Below, piece by piece: positions 1 through 8,028 of a stretch of DNA of 33,404 bases; position 1 is the first letter of the stretch, and every line of letters begins with the position of its first letter. Origin of the DNA: Methylotenera_A sp040387515 (GTDB taxonomy: Bacteria; Pseudomonadota; Gammaproteobacteria; Burkholderiales; Methylophilaceae). The DNA lies in the NCBI GenBank assembly GCA_040387515.1, contig JAZKDP010000030.1:1-33404 (forward strand), in the 5' to 3' direction. A model generated the notes under the pieces. The model searched no databases and had not been told where the DNA came from. It saw only the letters and a program-made list of their open reading frames with translations. Position numbers and translations under genes: made by a program.

Positions 1-98
1 TTCATCGCCGCTTCTTGATCTGCTGCTGCAAGTGCTACCATTGGCAGTGCCAATGCTACGCTTGCTGCAACACCCATTACATGTTTTTTATTAAACAT
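1..98 (-). CDS. Exported protein, N-terminal signal peptide only (truncated by window edge)
   Basis: Only the first 32 codons are visible, reading leftward from an ATG at 98-96. The translation begins MFNKKHVMGVAASVALALP and continues to an ALAAADQ region: a charged N-terminus, a hydrophobic stretch and an AxA signal peptidase I site around residues 22-24. A strong Shine-Dalgarno, GGAGATATA, precedes the start and supports it. The mature protein lies outside the window, so its function cannot be named; it should be periplasmic, secreted or outer-membrane. It is divergent from a MocR-type regulator 386 bp away, which may control it. Confidence 0.7.
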   Translation of the reverse strand, partial: MFNKKHVMGVAASVALALPMVALAAADQEAAM

Positions 99-484
99 CG
101 TATATCTCCAAAAATTAAATTCAATTGAGTGAGTTATCACAATAGAACTATGAAAACAAACTGCGCTCTAGCTCATATCAAACTGGTATCTACATAAGGT
201 AACCAGTGTCATAAAACCTTATTTAAACAACGCAACATGATTAAATGTCGGAAAGCTTTGAATAAAGTTGTTTCAATTTGTTAAGCGAATGTAACTATAT
301 CCAAAAAACCCCTTGCTTTAGTCCGCCTGATTGATTATTTTTCAATGGTCCAGCTATAAATCACTAACCCTTAAAAATCGTTTTTTGCTACCATTCGTAT
401 AGTGGACTTAGCCTAGGTTTCCATTTAGTCAAAAAAATTAATTGATTTTTTACTTAAGCTATTTATTTAACCTAAGTAAACTAA
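99..484. other. 386-bp divergent intergenic region between the exported protein and the MocR regulator
   Basis: No convincing ORF. AT-rich, with three GGAC-containing boxes (described separately) and a loose inverted pair, ACTTAG (406-411) and CTAAGT (471-476), just before the regulator start. The last 60 bases are very AT-rich and probably hold the regulator promoter, but no consensus -35/-10 pair stands out. Confidence 0.5.
317..411. promoter_or_regulatory. Three GGAC boxes, candidate MocR operator
   Basis: Three related 10-mers lie upstream of the regulator. GCGGACTAAA (317-326) and CTGGACCATT (344-353) are on the minus strand, and GTGGACTTAG (402-411) is on the plus strand. They share a [GC]NGGAC core followed by an A/T-rich tail. 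This resembles my recollection of the CTGGACYTAA half-site of the MocR-family regulator TauR. Their place between divergent genes, one encoding a MocR protein, fits autoregulation or control of the exported protein. Binding is inference. Confidence 0.35.
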
Positions 485-2008
485 ATGATAAGGAATGTGA
501 TGTTAAGGCCATGGAATTTTAATATGGAAATTGTGCGCGATTCACATACTCCTATTCATGTGCAAATTGCTGAAAAAATTATTGATGAAATTCAACGTGG
601 ACGCTTTTTACCCGGCAGCGCTTTGCCTGGCACACGTGAGTTATCCAACAAGTTAAGCATTAATCGCAAAACCGCGGTACAAGCTTATGATGAATTAATT
701 TCTAAAGGCTGGTTAACCACAGAAAACAAGCGTGGCACTTTTGTCTCCTCACAGGTTTTAACGGTAAATCAAACCACTAAGACCACCAAAACTTCATCTA
801 TACAAATATCACCAAAAAAACATCGAGTGCCAGATGCGCTCATGTCAAGCTTGACAGCATCCGAACAAGCTAACAAAAAACAAGCGGTCGAGGTTATTCA
901 CTTTAGCGACGATTTACCAGACGCTAGATTAATATCTTATCAACCATTTGCGCGTGCAATGCGACACGCACTCACTTCATTAACACGTAATAATAAGTTG
1001 CATTACGCTGACCCAAGAGGCAGCGCAATCTTACGTGAAGCCATTCATCAAATGTTGAATATGGAGAGAGGTTTAAATACAGATTTAGATAATATCTGTA
1101 TTGTACGCGGCGGCCAAATGGGTCTGTTTTTAGCAGCCCGATTACTGGTAGAAGCTGGTGACTGCATCGTGATAGAACAATTAAGCAATCCCTTCGCGCG
1201 TGAAACTTTTAAACATTGTGGTGCAAATTTATTAGCCGTTAATCACAATCAACACGGCATTGATTTAGGTGCACTAGAAAAACTATGTATTAATCACCCT
1301 GTGCGTGCCATTTACGTCACGCCACACCATCAAATGCCGACTGGCGTTGTAATGCCATTAGAAAACAGAAAAGCATTGCTCATGCTTGCTGAACGCTATA
1401 ATTTTGTGATTATTGAAGATGACAGTGGTCATGAATTTAATTACGACGAAAAACCATTGTTGCCCTTGGCCAGTTTAGATAGAAATGGTCGCGTGATTTA
1501 TATAGGATCACTTTCTAAAATATTAGCACCTGGTTTTAGAATAGGTTATTTGGTTGCACCTGAGGCCATTATTCAGCATTGCGCAAGCGACATCACCATG
1601 ATAGATAGGCAAGGTAATGCGCCTATAGAAATTGCAGTGGCGGAACTTTTACATACTGGTGAAATTAAAAGACATCTGACTAAATCATTAAAAATCTATC
1701 AAGAACGCAAGATTCATATCTGCAATTTAATTAATCTTGAATTAGCCGAGTTTTGCACAATAGCGCCGACGAGTTCTGGCCTAGGTTTATGGCTAGATTT
1801 GGCCGGCTATATTGACACCGATTTATTACTGAAAGATGCTAAAAAACAAAAACTTAAACTGCAGGATCCCAATAGCTTTTCAGAGTTTCACCAAGTATCT
1901 GGTTTAAGATTGGGATTTGCTCACCTAAACTGTGAGGAAATTACCATCGGCATAAAACGTTTAAAAAATGCACTTTTGTATCAATCACGCCTTACTTTGC
2001 AGGCTTAA
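485..2008 (+). CDS. MocR/GabR-family transcriptional regulator (GntR wHTH + PLP aminotransferase-like domain)
   Basis: About 507 residues, the usual MocR length. Residues about 15-88 form a GntR-type winged helix (HVQIAEKIIDEIQRGRFLPG, then TRELSNKLSINRKTAVQAYDEL). A Thr/Lys/Ser-rich linker (about 90-130) leads to a fold-type I aminotransferase domain (about 135-505). The PLP lysine is K345 in GSLSKILAPGFRIGYL, with R352 after it and R475 in GLRLGFAHL. The usual DDYDxEF motif reads DDSGHEF (312-318): the Asp is kept, but the Tyr that contacts PLP in GabR is Ser314. The start at 485 or the in-frame ATG at 500 are both possible; AAGGAA at about 490-495 favours 500. It probably senses PLP plus an amino-compound effector. 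The target is unknown, but the divergent exported-protein gene is the natural candidate. Confidence 0.9.
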   Translation: MIRNVMLRPWNFNMEIVRDSHTPIHVQIAEKIIDEIQRGRFLPGSALPGTRELSNKLSINRKTAVQAYDELISKGWLTTENKRGTFVSSQVLTVNQTTKTTKTSSIQISPKKHRVPDALMSSLTASEQANKKQAVEVIHFSDDLPDARLISYQPFARAMRHALTSLTRNNKLHYADPRGSAILREAIHQMLNMERGLNTDLDNICIVRGGQMGLFLAARLLVEAGDCIVIEQLSNPFARETFKHCGANLLAVNHNQHGIDLGALEKLCINHPVRAIYVTPHHQMPTGVVMPLENRKALLMLAERYNFVIIEDDSGHEFNYDEKPLLPLASLDRNGRVIYIGSLSKILAPGFRIGYLVAPEAIIQHCASDITMIDRQGNAPIEIAVAELLHTGEIKRHLTKSLKIYQERKIHICNLINLELAEFCTIAPTSSGLGLWLDLAGYIDTDLLLKDAKKQKLKLQDPNSFSEFHQVSGLRLGFAHLNCEEITIGIKRLKNALLYQSRLTLQA

Positions 2009-2036
2009 TAAAAACAAAAAATGGTTCAAAGTTGGT

Positions 2037-2050
2037 GGTTGTTAACAACC
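2037..2050. repeat. Perfect 14-bp palindrome after the MocR gene
   Basis: GGTTGTTAACAACC is a perfect palindrome 28 bp after the regulator stop. No T-tract follows, so it is a poor intrinsic terminator; it could be a protein-binding site for the downstream RNA locus. Function not determined. Confidence 0.4.
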
Positions 2051-2086
2051 TACATTGGTTGCTTTAACACTAAAAATTAACCAACG

Positions 2087-2123
2087 CATTGATTAAACAA
2101 TGAAAAATACTATCTAATCAATG
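2087..2123. promoter_or_regulatory. 9-bp inverted repeat upstream of the structured RNA locus
   Basis: CATTGATTA (2087-2095) and TAATCAATG (2115-2123) are perfect inverted copies with a 19-bp spacer. They sit about 40-80 bp before the inferred 5' end of the structured RNA, a normal place for an operator. Role inferred from position only. Confidence 0.3.
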
Positions 2124-2164
2124 GATTATTATTTTTACAATCTTGGTACATTACTTGCAACTAT

Positions 2165-2312
2165 AACCATATGGGAGAGCTATCACTAGGACCTTTACTG
2201 TTACACAATTTAAAGAATTGTGCATGGTAAAGGGGTAGACTCCCTACAGATTTTTGTTGTGACTCTCACTTTCACAACATATAAAAAAAGGCGCTAATGC
2301 GCCTTTTTTTAT
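2165..2312 (+). ncRNA. Candidate structured small RNA with intrinsic terminator (family not recognised)
   Basis: A long irregular hairpin is built from nested pairs: GGGAG (2173-2177) with CTCCC (2240-2244), CTATC (2180-2184) with GGTAG (2234-2238), CCTTTAC (2192-2198) with GTAAAGG (2227-2233), and CACAATT (2204-2210) with AATTGTG (2216-2222). The 5' side carries a 7-nt bulge, ACTAGGA (2185-2191). A second hairpin follows, TGTTGTGA (2255-2262) with TCACAACA (2272-2279), then a terminator at 2283-2310. No protein gene follows on this strand, so it is more likely a free-standing sRNA than a riboswitch. The 5' end is not defined by a clear promoter. It does not match 6S, SRP, tmRNA or riboswitch classes that I can recognise. 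Confidence 0.55.
2283..2310. terminator. Strong bidirectional intrinsic terminator
   Basis: Seven A, GGCGC, loop TAAT, GCGCC, seven T: a 12-bp stem with a T-tract on either strand. It ends the structured RNA on the plus strand and can also end transcription of the PepSY gene on the minus strand, whose stop is 54 bp away. Confidence 0.9.
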
Positions 2313-2364
2313 ATTAAAACAGCTTTAACTAACTTGTTTTTAAATTTAACTGGTTTGGCAAAAA

Positions 2365-2892
2365 TTAGTCTTCTTGACCAATTTGATAAACTTCGTAATC
2401 ATGCTCAACAATTTTGCCTGTTGTAACATCCACTTCAACCTTAATTTCTTCGCCATCTGCTTCTAAAATATCAAACTCATAAGAAGCTTTACCATCAGAC
2501 TCAAGCTCATACTCTGTTTCTACAACTTTGCCTGGGAAAGCGGCAAGTGCTGTCGCTTTCGCGTCTGCCTCTGTTACTTTTGCAAGTGCTTTAAATCTAG
2601 CATCATCGGCTTTCACCTCTTCTTCGATTTCAATGATTTTGCCTGTCTGCGCATTGCACTCAACATCCCATGCAGTGCCGTCGGCAGATTCAATATCAAA
2701 CTCATAAACCGGAGATTTATTCTCTGATTTAAATTCCATCTTCACAATCTTACCTTCATGCTTAGACAATGCTGCTTTAACGCATTTGCCTAAACTATCC
2801 GCTTTATGCGGCTTAATCGTTTCATGATCAGCAGATGCTGTATTTGAAAAAATTGCTGCTACTGCAGCCACAACTAATACTGAACGTATCAT
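2365..2892 (-). CDS. Periplasmic protein with two PepSY-like domains
   Basis: 175 residues. The N-terminus MIRSVLVVAAVAAIFSNTASA is a signal peptide with cleavage near residue 21. Two similar repeats follow, about residues 28-92 and 100-170. Each has the PepSY pattern: a helix (AALSKHEG; ATALAAFPG), then a strand pair (YEFDIESADG; YEFDILEADG) ending in a TGKIVE/TGKIIE turn. The mature protein is strongly acidic. PepSY proteins are thought to bind or inhibit extracytoplasmic proteases or to help cofactor binding; the partner here is unknown. A strong Shine-Dalgarno, GGAGATATAAA, fixes the ATG at 2892. It appears to be transcribed alone, with the shared terminator at 2283-2310. Confidence 0.85.
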   Translation of the reverse strand: MIRSVLVVAAVAAIFSNTASADHETIKPHKADSLGKCVKAALSKHEGKIVKMEFKSENKSPVYEFDIESADGTAWDVECNAQTGKIIEIEEEVKADDARFKALAKVTEADAKATALAAFPGKVVETEYELESDGKASYEFDILEADGEEIKVEVDVTTGKIVEHDYEVYQIGQED

Positions 2893-3047
2893 TTTATATC
2901 TCCAAAAAAATTAACTAACGAAATCAATTGTCTCGGCATCATTTTATAATCGCAGTGCCAAGTACATAATTTACCCGTACAGTATATGGAATGTGGATAT
3001 AGAAACTCAATAAGTCTTTGAATGTTTTACACTTTTTTTACATATTT

Positions 3048-3084
3048 GGTTATATATAGCCATTTCCCACGGCTATATATAACC
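3048..3084. terminator. 14-bp perfect inverted repeat at the 3' end of thyA
   Basis: GGTTATATATAGCC (3048-3061) and GGCTATATATAACC (3071-3084) enclose a 9-nt loop. It begins 11 bp beyond the thyA stop on the minus strand. No T-tract follows on either strand, so it is either a non-canonical terminator or an mRNA 3'-end stabilising hairpin. Confidence 0.5.
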
Positions 3085-3094
3085 AGCTAATGCT

Positions 3095-3916
3095 TTAAAC
3101 CGCCACTAAACCTTTAATCGCAGGATGCGGATCGTAGTTTTCTAAAGTGAAGTCTTCAAACTTAAAGGAGAAAATGTCGTTAACATTTGGGTTGATGCGC
3201 ATTTGTGGCAATGCGCGGATTTCACGTGAAAGTTGCTCGTTAACCTGTTCCATATGATTGGTATAAATATGGGCATCACCCAAGGTATGCACAAAATCAC
3301 CTAATCTTAAATTGCATACCTGTGCAACCATCATGGTTAACAAGGCGTATGAAGCAATATTAAATGGTACACCCAGGAAAATATCTGCACTGCGTTGATA
3401 AAGTTGGCAGCTCAATTTTGATCGTTGATCTGCATCATCGGGCGATGCAGGTGCAACATAAAACTGAAAAAAAGCATGGCATGGCGGCAGCTTCATCTGG
3501 TCAACATCGGCCACGTTCCAAGCAGAAACAATCAGCCTGCGTGAATCAGGATTGGTTTTAATCGCATTGACTACTTGTGTAATTTGATCAATATGCGTGC
3601 CATCTGGTTTAGGCCAATTGCGCCATTGATAGCCATACACCGGGCCCAAATTTCCGTTTTCATCCGCCCACTCATCCCAAATACGCACGCCGTTTTCTTT
3701 GAGATACGCAATATTGGTGCTGCCTTGTAGAAACCAAAGCAGCTCATGAATGATGGATTTTAAATGGACTTTTTTAGTGGTAAGTAAGGGGAAGCCTGCA
3801 TTTAAATCAAAGCGCATTTGGTAACCAAATACCGACTTTGTGCCTGTACCTGTACGGTCTGTTTTCGGGGTTCCGTGTGTTAATACATGCTGCAGAAGGT
3901 CTGTGTATTGTTTCAT
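3095..3916 (-). CDS. thyA: Thymidylate synthase ThyA
   Basis: Makes dTMP from dUMP using 5,10-methylene-tetrahydrofolate, in the cytoplasm as a dimer. 273 residues; E. coli ThyA has 264. The N-terminus MKQYTDLLQHVLTHGT and the TDRTGTGT phosphate-binding segment (19-26) are typical. The catalytic Cys is C146 in KLPPCHAFFQFYV, the same number as in E. coli. The dUMP-binding region is present (QRSADIFLGVPFNIASYALL). The extra length is mainly a short insertion, APASPDDADQRS, just after the catalytic segment. The thrC stop lies 47 bp upstream, so it may be the last gene of an alaA-hom-thrC-thyA unit. Its folate cofactor is charged by GlyA, also in this window. Confidence 0.97.
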   Translation of the reverse strand: MKQYTDLLQHVLTHGTPKTDRTGTGTKSVFGYQMRFDLNAGFPLLTTKKVHLKSIIHELLWFLQGSTNIAYLKENGVRIWDEWADENGNLGPVYGYQWRNWPKPDGTHIDQITQVVNAIKTNPDSRRLIVSAWNVADVDQMKLPPCHAFFQFYVAPASPDDADQRSKLSCQLYQRSADIFLGVPFNIASYALLTMMVAQVCNLRLGDFVHTLGDAHIYTNHMEQVNEQLSREIRALPQMRINPNVNDIFSFKFEDFTLENYDPHPAIKGLVAV

Positions 3917-3963
3917 AAAGCCCTAACTAATTATGTCATTTCAACAAGTGTCGGTATGACGGC

Positions 3964-5385
3964 CTAGGTATTTTTGACAATGAAATCTTTAATTGCGGCA
4001 ACATCAGCATCCATCACGGTAAATTTTTGTGCTAATTGCTCAATTCCCTTAAGGCTATCAGGTCGCGGTGGCACTTCGCCTAACGCTTCAACTAAAGCAT
4101 CTTCAAACTTGGCAGGTAACGCGGTTTCCAACACCACCATTGGCGTATTCGGCTCGCGATATTCCAATGCCACTTTAAGACCGTCAGCGGTGTGTGTATC
4201 AATCACGACGTCATATTTGGCTTGGGTTTCGCGTATCGTTTCCATGCGATTTGCATGATTACTGCTACCAGATACAAAACCATAATCGGCTAATTTTGGC
4301 ATTAAGTGTTTAATATCAAACGCGCCGCCTTTATCTACGCTTGCCCATAACTCACGCACTTGGCTTGCGTCTTTACCGACCAAGTCAAATACAAAGCGCT
4401 CAAAGTTTGACGCTTTGCTGATATCCATCGATGGGCTGCTGGTTTGATATGTATTGGCTGAACCGCGTGGACGATAGATACCCGTTTTAAAGAACTCATC
4501 CAGCACATCGTTTTCGTTAGTGGCAACCACTAGTTTATCGATTGGCAAACCCATCATGCGTGCAATATGCCCTGCACACACATTGCCAAAATTGCCGCTA
4601 GGCACTGCAAAATTCACCTTTTGACTGTTGTTTTCTGTGACAGCAAAGTAACCTTTAAAGTAATACACCACTTGTGCAACGATGCGACCCCAGTTAATGG
4701 AGTTTACTGCGCCAATCTTATATTGTTCTTTAAATGTCGCATCATTTGAAACAGCCTTGACGATATCTTGGCAATCATCAAATACACCATTTACCGCGAT
4801 ATTAAAAATGTTTTCATCTTGCAAACTAAACATTTGCGCCGTTTGAAAGCGGCTCATTTTTTTATGTGGCGACAGCATAAATACACGCACACCTTTTTTG
4901 CCGCGCATGGCGTATTCGGCTGCAGAACCTGTATCGCCAGAAGTTGCGCCTAAAATATTGGTCGTTCCACCTGTTTTTGCTAATACATATTCAAATAAAT
5001 TGCCCAGCAACTGCATCGCCATATCTTTAAAAGCCAATGTTGGCCCATTAGAAAGACTTAACAAATACAAGTTATCTTCAAGCTTAATAGTTGGCGTAAT
5101 CTCTGCTGCGTTTTGACCAGCACGCGTAAAACTGTACACATCTGCACGATAGGTTTTATCAATAATGGCTTTTAAATCGTCTGCTGGAATATCATCAACA
5201 AGACGACTCAAAATCGTAAAAGCCAAATCCGCGTAACTCATGCCGCGCATAGCGGTTAGATCTGCATCACTAAATTGCGGATAAGTTTCTGGCAGGTATA
5301 AACCGCCGTCAGGTGCTAAGCCACCCAATAAGATTTCGCTAAAACTTAAAGCAGGCGATTGCCCGCGAGTAGAAATGTATTTCAT
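3964..5385 (-). CDS. thrC: Threonine synthase
   Basis: Converts O-phospho-L-homoserine to L-threonine with PLP, the last step of threonine synthesis. 473 residues, the longer (E. coli/yeast-like) class. N-terminus MKYISTRGQSPALSFSEILLGGLAPDGGLYLP is the characteristic threonine-synthase start. The PLP lysine is K120 in LSNGPTLAFKDMAMQ. GATSGDTGSAA forms the phosphate-binding loop, and NSINWGRIVAQVVYYF is a conserved family block. It follows hom by 55 bp on the same strand, so the pair supplies consecutive steps from aspartate semialdehyde. Confidence 0.97.
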   Translation of the reverse strand: MKYISTRGQSPALSFSEILLGGLAPDGGLYLPETYPQFSDADLTAMRGMSYADLAFTILSRLVDDIPADDLKAIIDKTYRADVYSFTRAGQNAAEITPTIKLEDNLYLLSLSNGPTLAFKDMAMQLLGNLFEYVLAKTGGTTNILGATSGDTGSAAEYAMRGKKGVRVFMLSPHKKMSRFQTAQMFSLQDENIFNIAVNGVFDDCQDIVKAVSNDATFKEQYKIGAVNSINWGRIVAQVVYYFKGYFAVTENNSQKVNFAVPSGNFGNVCAGHIARMMGLPIDKLVVATNENDVLDEFFKTGIYRPRGSANTYQTSSPSMDISKASNFERFVFDLVGKDASQVRELWASVDKGGAFDIKHLMPKLADYGFVSGSSNHANRMETIRETQAKYDVVIDTHTADGLKVALEYREPNTPMVVLETALPAKFEDALVEALGEVPPRPDSLKGIEQLAQKFTVMDADVAAIKDFIVKNT

Positions 5386-5440
5386 TTAATATTAACTTTA
5401 ATGATTGAACTGGCTTTGCTTTTAACTTATCTTTTTAGGC

Positions 5441-6784
5441 TTATTTAGCCAATTCTTCCATACGAATTTTAACCAACTTGCCGACAATCGCTGGCAGGGC
5501 TTCGATTTCAGCAATTCCTGCATCCATATTCTTCTCTTTTGTCACATGCGTCAAAATAACAATATCAGCTTCTGTTTCATTATCGGCTGGCTCTTTCTGC
5601 AACATGGCATCGATTGAGATGTTACGATCCGCCAAGATTTTGGTGACATTAGCCAACACACCAGGCTCATCCGAAGCGCGCAGGCGTAAATAGTAAGCAC
5701 TGTTGATTTCTGAAATCGGCAATATTGGCAAATCATTTAACTGCCCTGCCTGAAAACCTAAATAAGGCACGCGTTGTTCTGCGGTCGCGCTACTTAAACG
5801 CGCCACATCCATTAAATCCGCCACCACTGCACTAGCTGTTGGTTCAGCGCCTGCGCCCGCACCGTAATATAACGTCGGGCCGACTGCATCGCCCTTAACA
5901 ACCACTGCGTTCATCGCGCCGTTTACATTGGCGACTAAACGTTTTTCCGGAATCAGTGTTGGGTGCACGCGAAGCTCTACGCCACCTTCGGATTGTTTGG
6001 TAATACCCAACAATTTCACGCGGTAACCGAGTTCTTCAGCATATTTAATATCGGTTTGCTGTAGCTTGGTAATGCCTTCGGTATAAGCTTGCTCAAATTT
6101 CATCGGCATGCCAAAGGCAATCGCCGCCATAATCGTTAGTTTGTGCGCGGCATCAATGCCTTCCACATCAAATGTAGGATCTGCTTCGGCATAACCCAAG
6201 CGTTGCGCTTCGCCTAATACATCAGCAAAAGCCAAACCTTTTTCGCGCATTTCAGTGAGAATGAAATTAGTTGTGCCGTTGATAATGCCAGCAACCCATT
6301 CAATGCGATTTGCACCCAAACCTTCGCGCAAAGCTTTGATAATAGGTATTCCGCCTGCCACAGCAGCTTCAAATGCAACAATGACGCCTGCTTGCTGCGC
6401 TGCTGCAAAAATCTCATTGCCATGCAAAGCGATTAAAGCTTTATTCGCTGTCACAACGTGTTTGCCGTTGGCAATGGCTTTTAATACCAGCTCCTTGCTT
6501 AAGGTATAACCGCCGATTAACTCAACTACCACGTCAATTTCCGGATTATTGACTATCGCAAACGCATCGGTGCTTAACAGTGTATTGCCACCTGTAATTT
6601 GTTTTGCGTGGTCTATATTTTTATCCGCCACTTGCAACACATTAATCGCTACGCCAGTACGGCGGGTAATTTCTGCGGCGTTTCGCGTTAATACATTGTA
6701 CGTACCACCACCAACTGTACCAATGCCTAAAAGTCCTACGCGTAGTTGCTTAAAAGCTAGCTGTTTTAAATCGGATTGCTTCAA
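5441..6784 (-). CDS. hom: Homoserine dehydrogenase with C-terminal ACT domain
   Basis: Reduces aspartate semialdehyde to homoserine (NAD(P)H), the branch to threonine and methionine. 447 residues in three parts: Rossmann fold with GLLGIGTVGGG (17-27), the catalytic/dimerisation domain with VAGGIPIIKALREGL and GIINGTTNFIL, and an ACT domain from about residue 365 (YYLRLRASDEPGVLANV) that usually gives threonine feedback inhibition. The start codon is TTG at 6784-6782, overlapping the alaA TGA stop (TTGA). GGAG 7 bp upstream supports it, and no in-frame ATG or GTG precedes the Rossmann motif. The overlap implies translational coupling with alaA. Confidence 0.96.
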   Translation of the reverse strand: MKQSDLKQLAFKQLRVGLLGIGTVGGGTYNVLTRNAAEITRRTGVAINVLQVADKNIDHAKQITGGNTLLSTDAFAIVNNPEIDVVVELIGGYTLSKELVLKAIANGKHVVTANKALIALHGNEIFAAAQQAGVIVAFEAAVAGGIPIIKALREGLGANRIEWVAGIINGTTNFILTEMREKGLAFADVLGEAQRLGYAEADPTFDVEGIDAAHKLTIMAAIAFGMPMKFEQAYTEGITKLQQTDIKYAEELGYRVKLLGITKQSEGGVELRVHPTLIPEKRLVANVNGAMNAVVVKGDAVGPTLYYGAGAGAEPTASAVVADLMDVARLSSATAEQRVPYLGFQAGQLNDLPILPISEINSAYYLRLRASDEPGVLANVTKILADRNISIDAMLQKEPADNETEADIVILTHVTKEKNMDAGIAEIEALPAIVGKLVKIRMEELAK

Positions 6785-8028
6785 ACTGTTACTCCATCTA
6801 ATTTTTTATCGTGTTTTTTTCTATATCGCTCTAAGAAACTGGCGATGCGTTTAATCGCCTCGGTTAAATCATCTACATTGGGTAAAAATACCACGCGGAA
6901 ATGATCTGGCGTCTTCCAATTAAAACCTGTGCCTTGTACCAGTAAGACTTTCTCTTCTAGCAATAAATCTAAAATAAATTGCTGGTCATCCTTAATCGGA
7001 TACATTTTCGGATCAAGCTTTGGGAATAAGTACATCGCCGCTTTGGGTTTCACGCAACTCACACCGGGAATTGCCGTAATCAAGTCATAAGCCAAATCGC
7101 GTTGCTTACATAACCTGCCTGCAGGCGCCACTAAATCATCAATACTTTGATAACCACCCAGCGCAGTTTGTATGGCTAATTGCCCTGGCACGTTGGCGCA
7201 TAAACGCATAGACGCCAGCATATTTAGCCCTTCTACGTAATCGGCTGCATGCTTTTTCTCACCCGAAATCACTAACCAGCCAGCACGATAACCGCAAGTA
7301 CGGTAATTCTTCGATAAACCATTAAACGTGACAAATAGCACATCTTCAGCCAGCGATGCCATGGAAATATGCTCGGCTTCATCATACAAAACCTTATCGT
7401 AAATTTCATCAGCAAATACCACCAAACCGTGATGACGCGCAATTTCAATAATGCCTTGCAGTGTTTCTTTTGGATACAGCGCACCAGTCGGATTATTCGG
7501 ATTAATCACCACAATACCGCGCGTATTGGCGGTAATTTTCGCCTCAATATCTTTTAGATCTGGTAACCAGCCAGTTGCTTCATCGCACATATAATGCCGT
7601 GCCGTGCCACCAGCCAACGTCACCGCAGCAGTCCACAATGGATAATCGGGCATTGGCACTAACACTTGATCGCCATTATTCACCAAGGCTTGCATTGCCA
7701 TCACAATCAATTCTGAAACGCCATTACCAATAATGATGTCGTCTACCGTCACATTGGCAATGTGCTTGCTTTGCGTGTAATGCATAATTGCTTTACGCGG
7801 TGCGAATAAGCCTTTTGAATCGGTATAACCGCCGGCATCACCCATATTGCGAATCACGTCCAGCTGGATTTCTTCTGGCACTTCAAAGCCAAAGGCGGCT
7901 GGGTTGCCAATGTTTAGCTTGATAATACGCTGACCTTCTTCTTCCATTTGACGCGCTCGCTGCAACACCGGGCCACGAATATCGTAGCAAACGTTAGCAA
8001 GTTTGTTGGATTTGAGTAAAGGTTGCAT
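6781..8028 (-). CDS. alaA: Alanine aminotransferase (AlaA-type, fold-type I PLP enzyme)
   Basis: 415 residues, closely resembling AlaA/YfbQ: N-terminus MQPLLKSNKLANVCYDIRGP, substrate loop LNIGNPAAFGF (38-48), GNGVSEL (101-107), INPNNPTGALYP (175-186), ADEIYDKVLYDE (206-217) and the PLP lysine K240 in FNGLSKNYRTCGYRAGW, with R248. It likely transfers an amino group from glutamate to pyruvate to make alanine. It is the first gene of the minus-strand operon with hom and thrC, an order seen in other betaproteobacteria. A role with homoserine-family substrates cannot be excluded from sequence alone. Confidence 0.9.
   Translation of the reverse strand: MQPLLKSNKLANVCYDIRGPVLQRARQMEEEGQRIIKLNIGNPAAFGFEVPEEIQLDVIRNMGDAGGYTDSKGLFAPRKAIMHYTQSKHIANVTVDDIIIGNGVSELIVMAMQALVNNGDQVLVPMPDYPLWTAAVTLAGGTARHYMCDEATGWLPDLKDIEAKITANTRGIVVINPNNPTGALYPKETLQGIIEIARHHGLVVFADEIYDKVLYDEAEHISMASLAEDVLFVTFNGLSKNYRTCGYRAGWLVISGEKKHAADYVEGLNMLASMRLCANVPGQLAIQTALGGYQSIDDLVAPAGRLCKQRDLAYDLITAIPGVSCVKPKAAMYLFPKLDPKMYPIKDDQQFILDLLLEEKVLLVQGTGFNWKTPDHFRVVFLPNVDDLTEAIKRIASFLERYRKKHDKKLDGVTV

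Noticed and set aside
2171..2230. A 19-codon ORF (starting MGELSLGPLLLHNLKNCAW) inside the structured RNA
   Set aside because: It has no ribosome binding site, is exactly embedded in paired stems, and no gene follows that it could control as a leader peptide. The RNA structure explains the sequence better.
2165..2312. A known riboswitch (glycine, guanidine or SAM type) or 6S RNA
   Set aside because: No downstream gene on the same strand, the conserved cores of those classes are not present, and the 3' part is an independent hairpin plus terminator rather than a closing stem.
3917..3963. Short GTCAT...ATGAC repeat between thrC and thyA as a mobile or REP element
   Set aside because: Only five base pairs per arm and no second copy seen in the window.
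3974..4258. Open frames on the plus strand opposite thrC, hom, pyrG and other minus-strand genes
   Set aside because: They are antisense reflections of strongly identified genes with no independent coding evidence.
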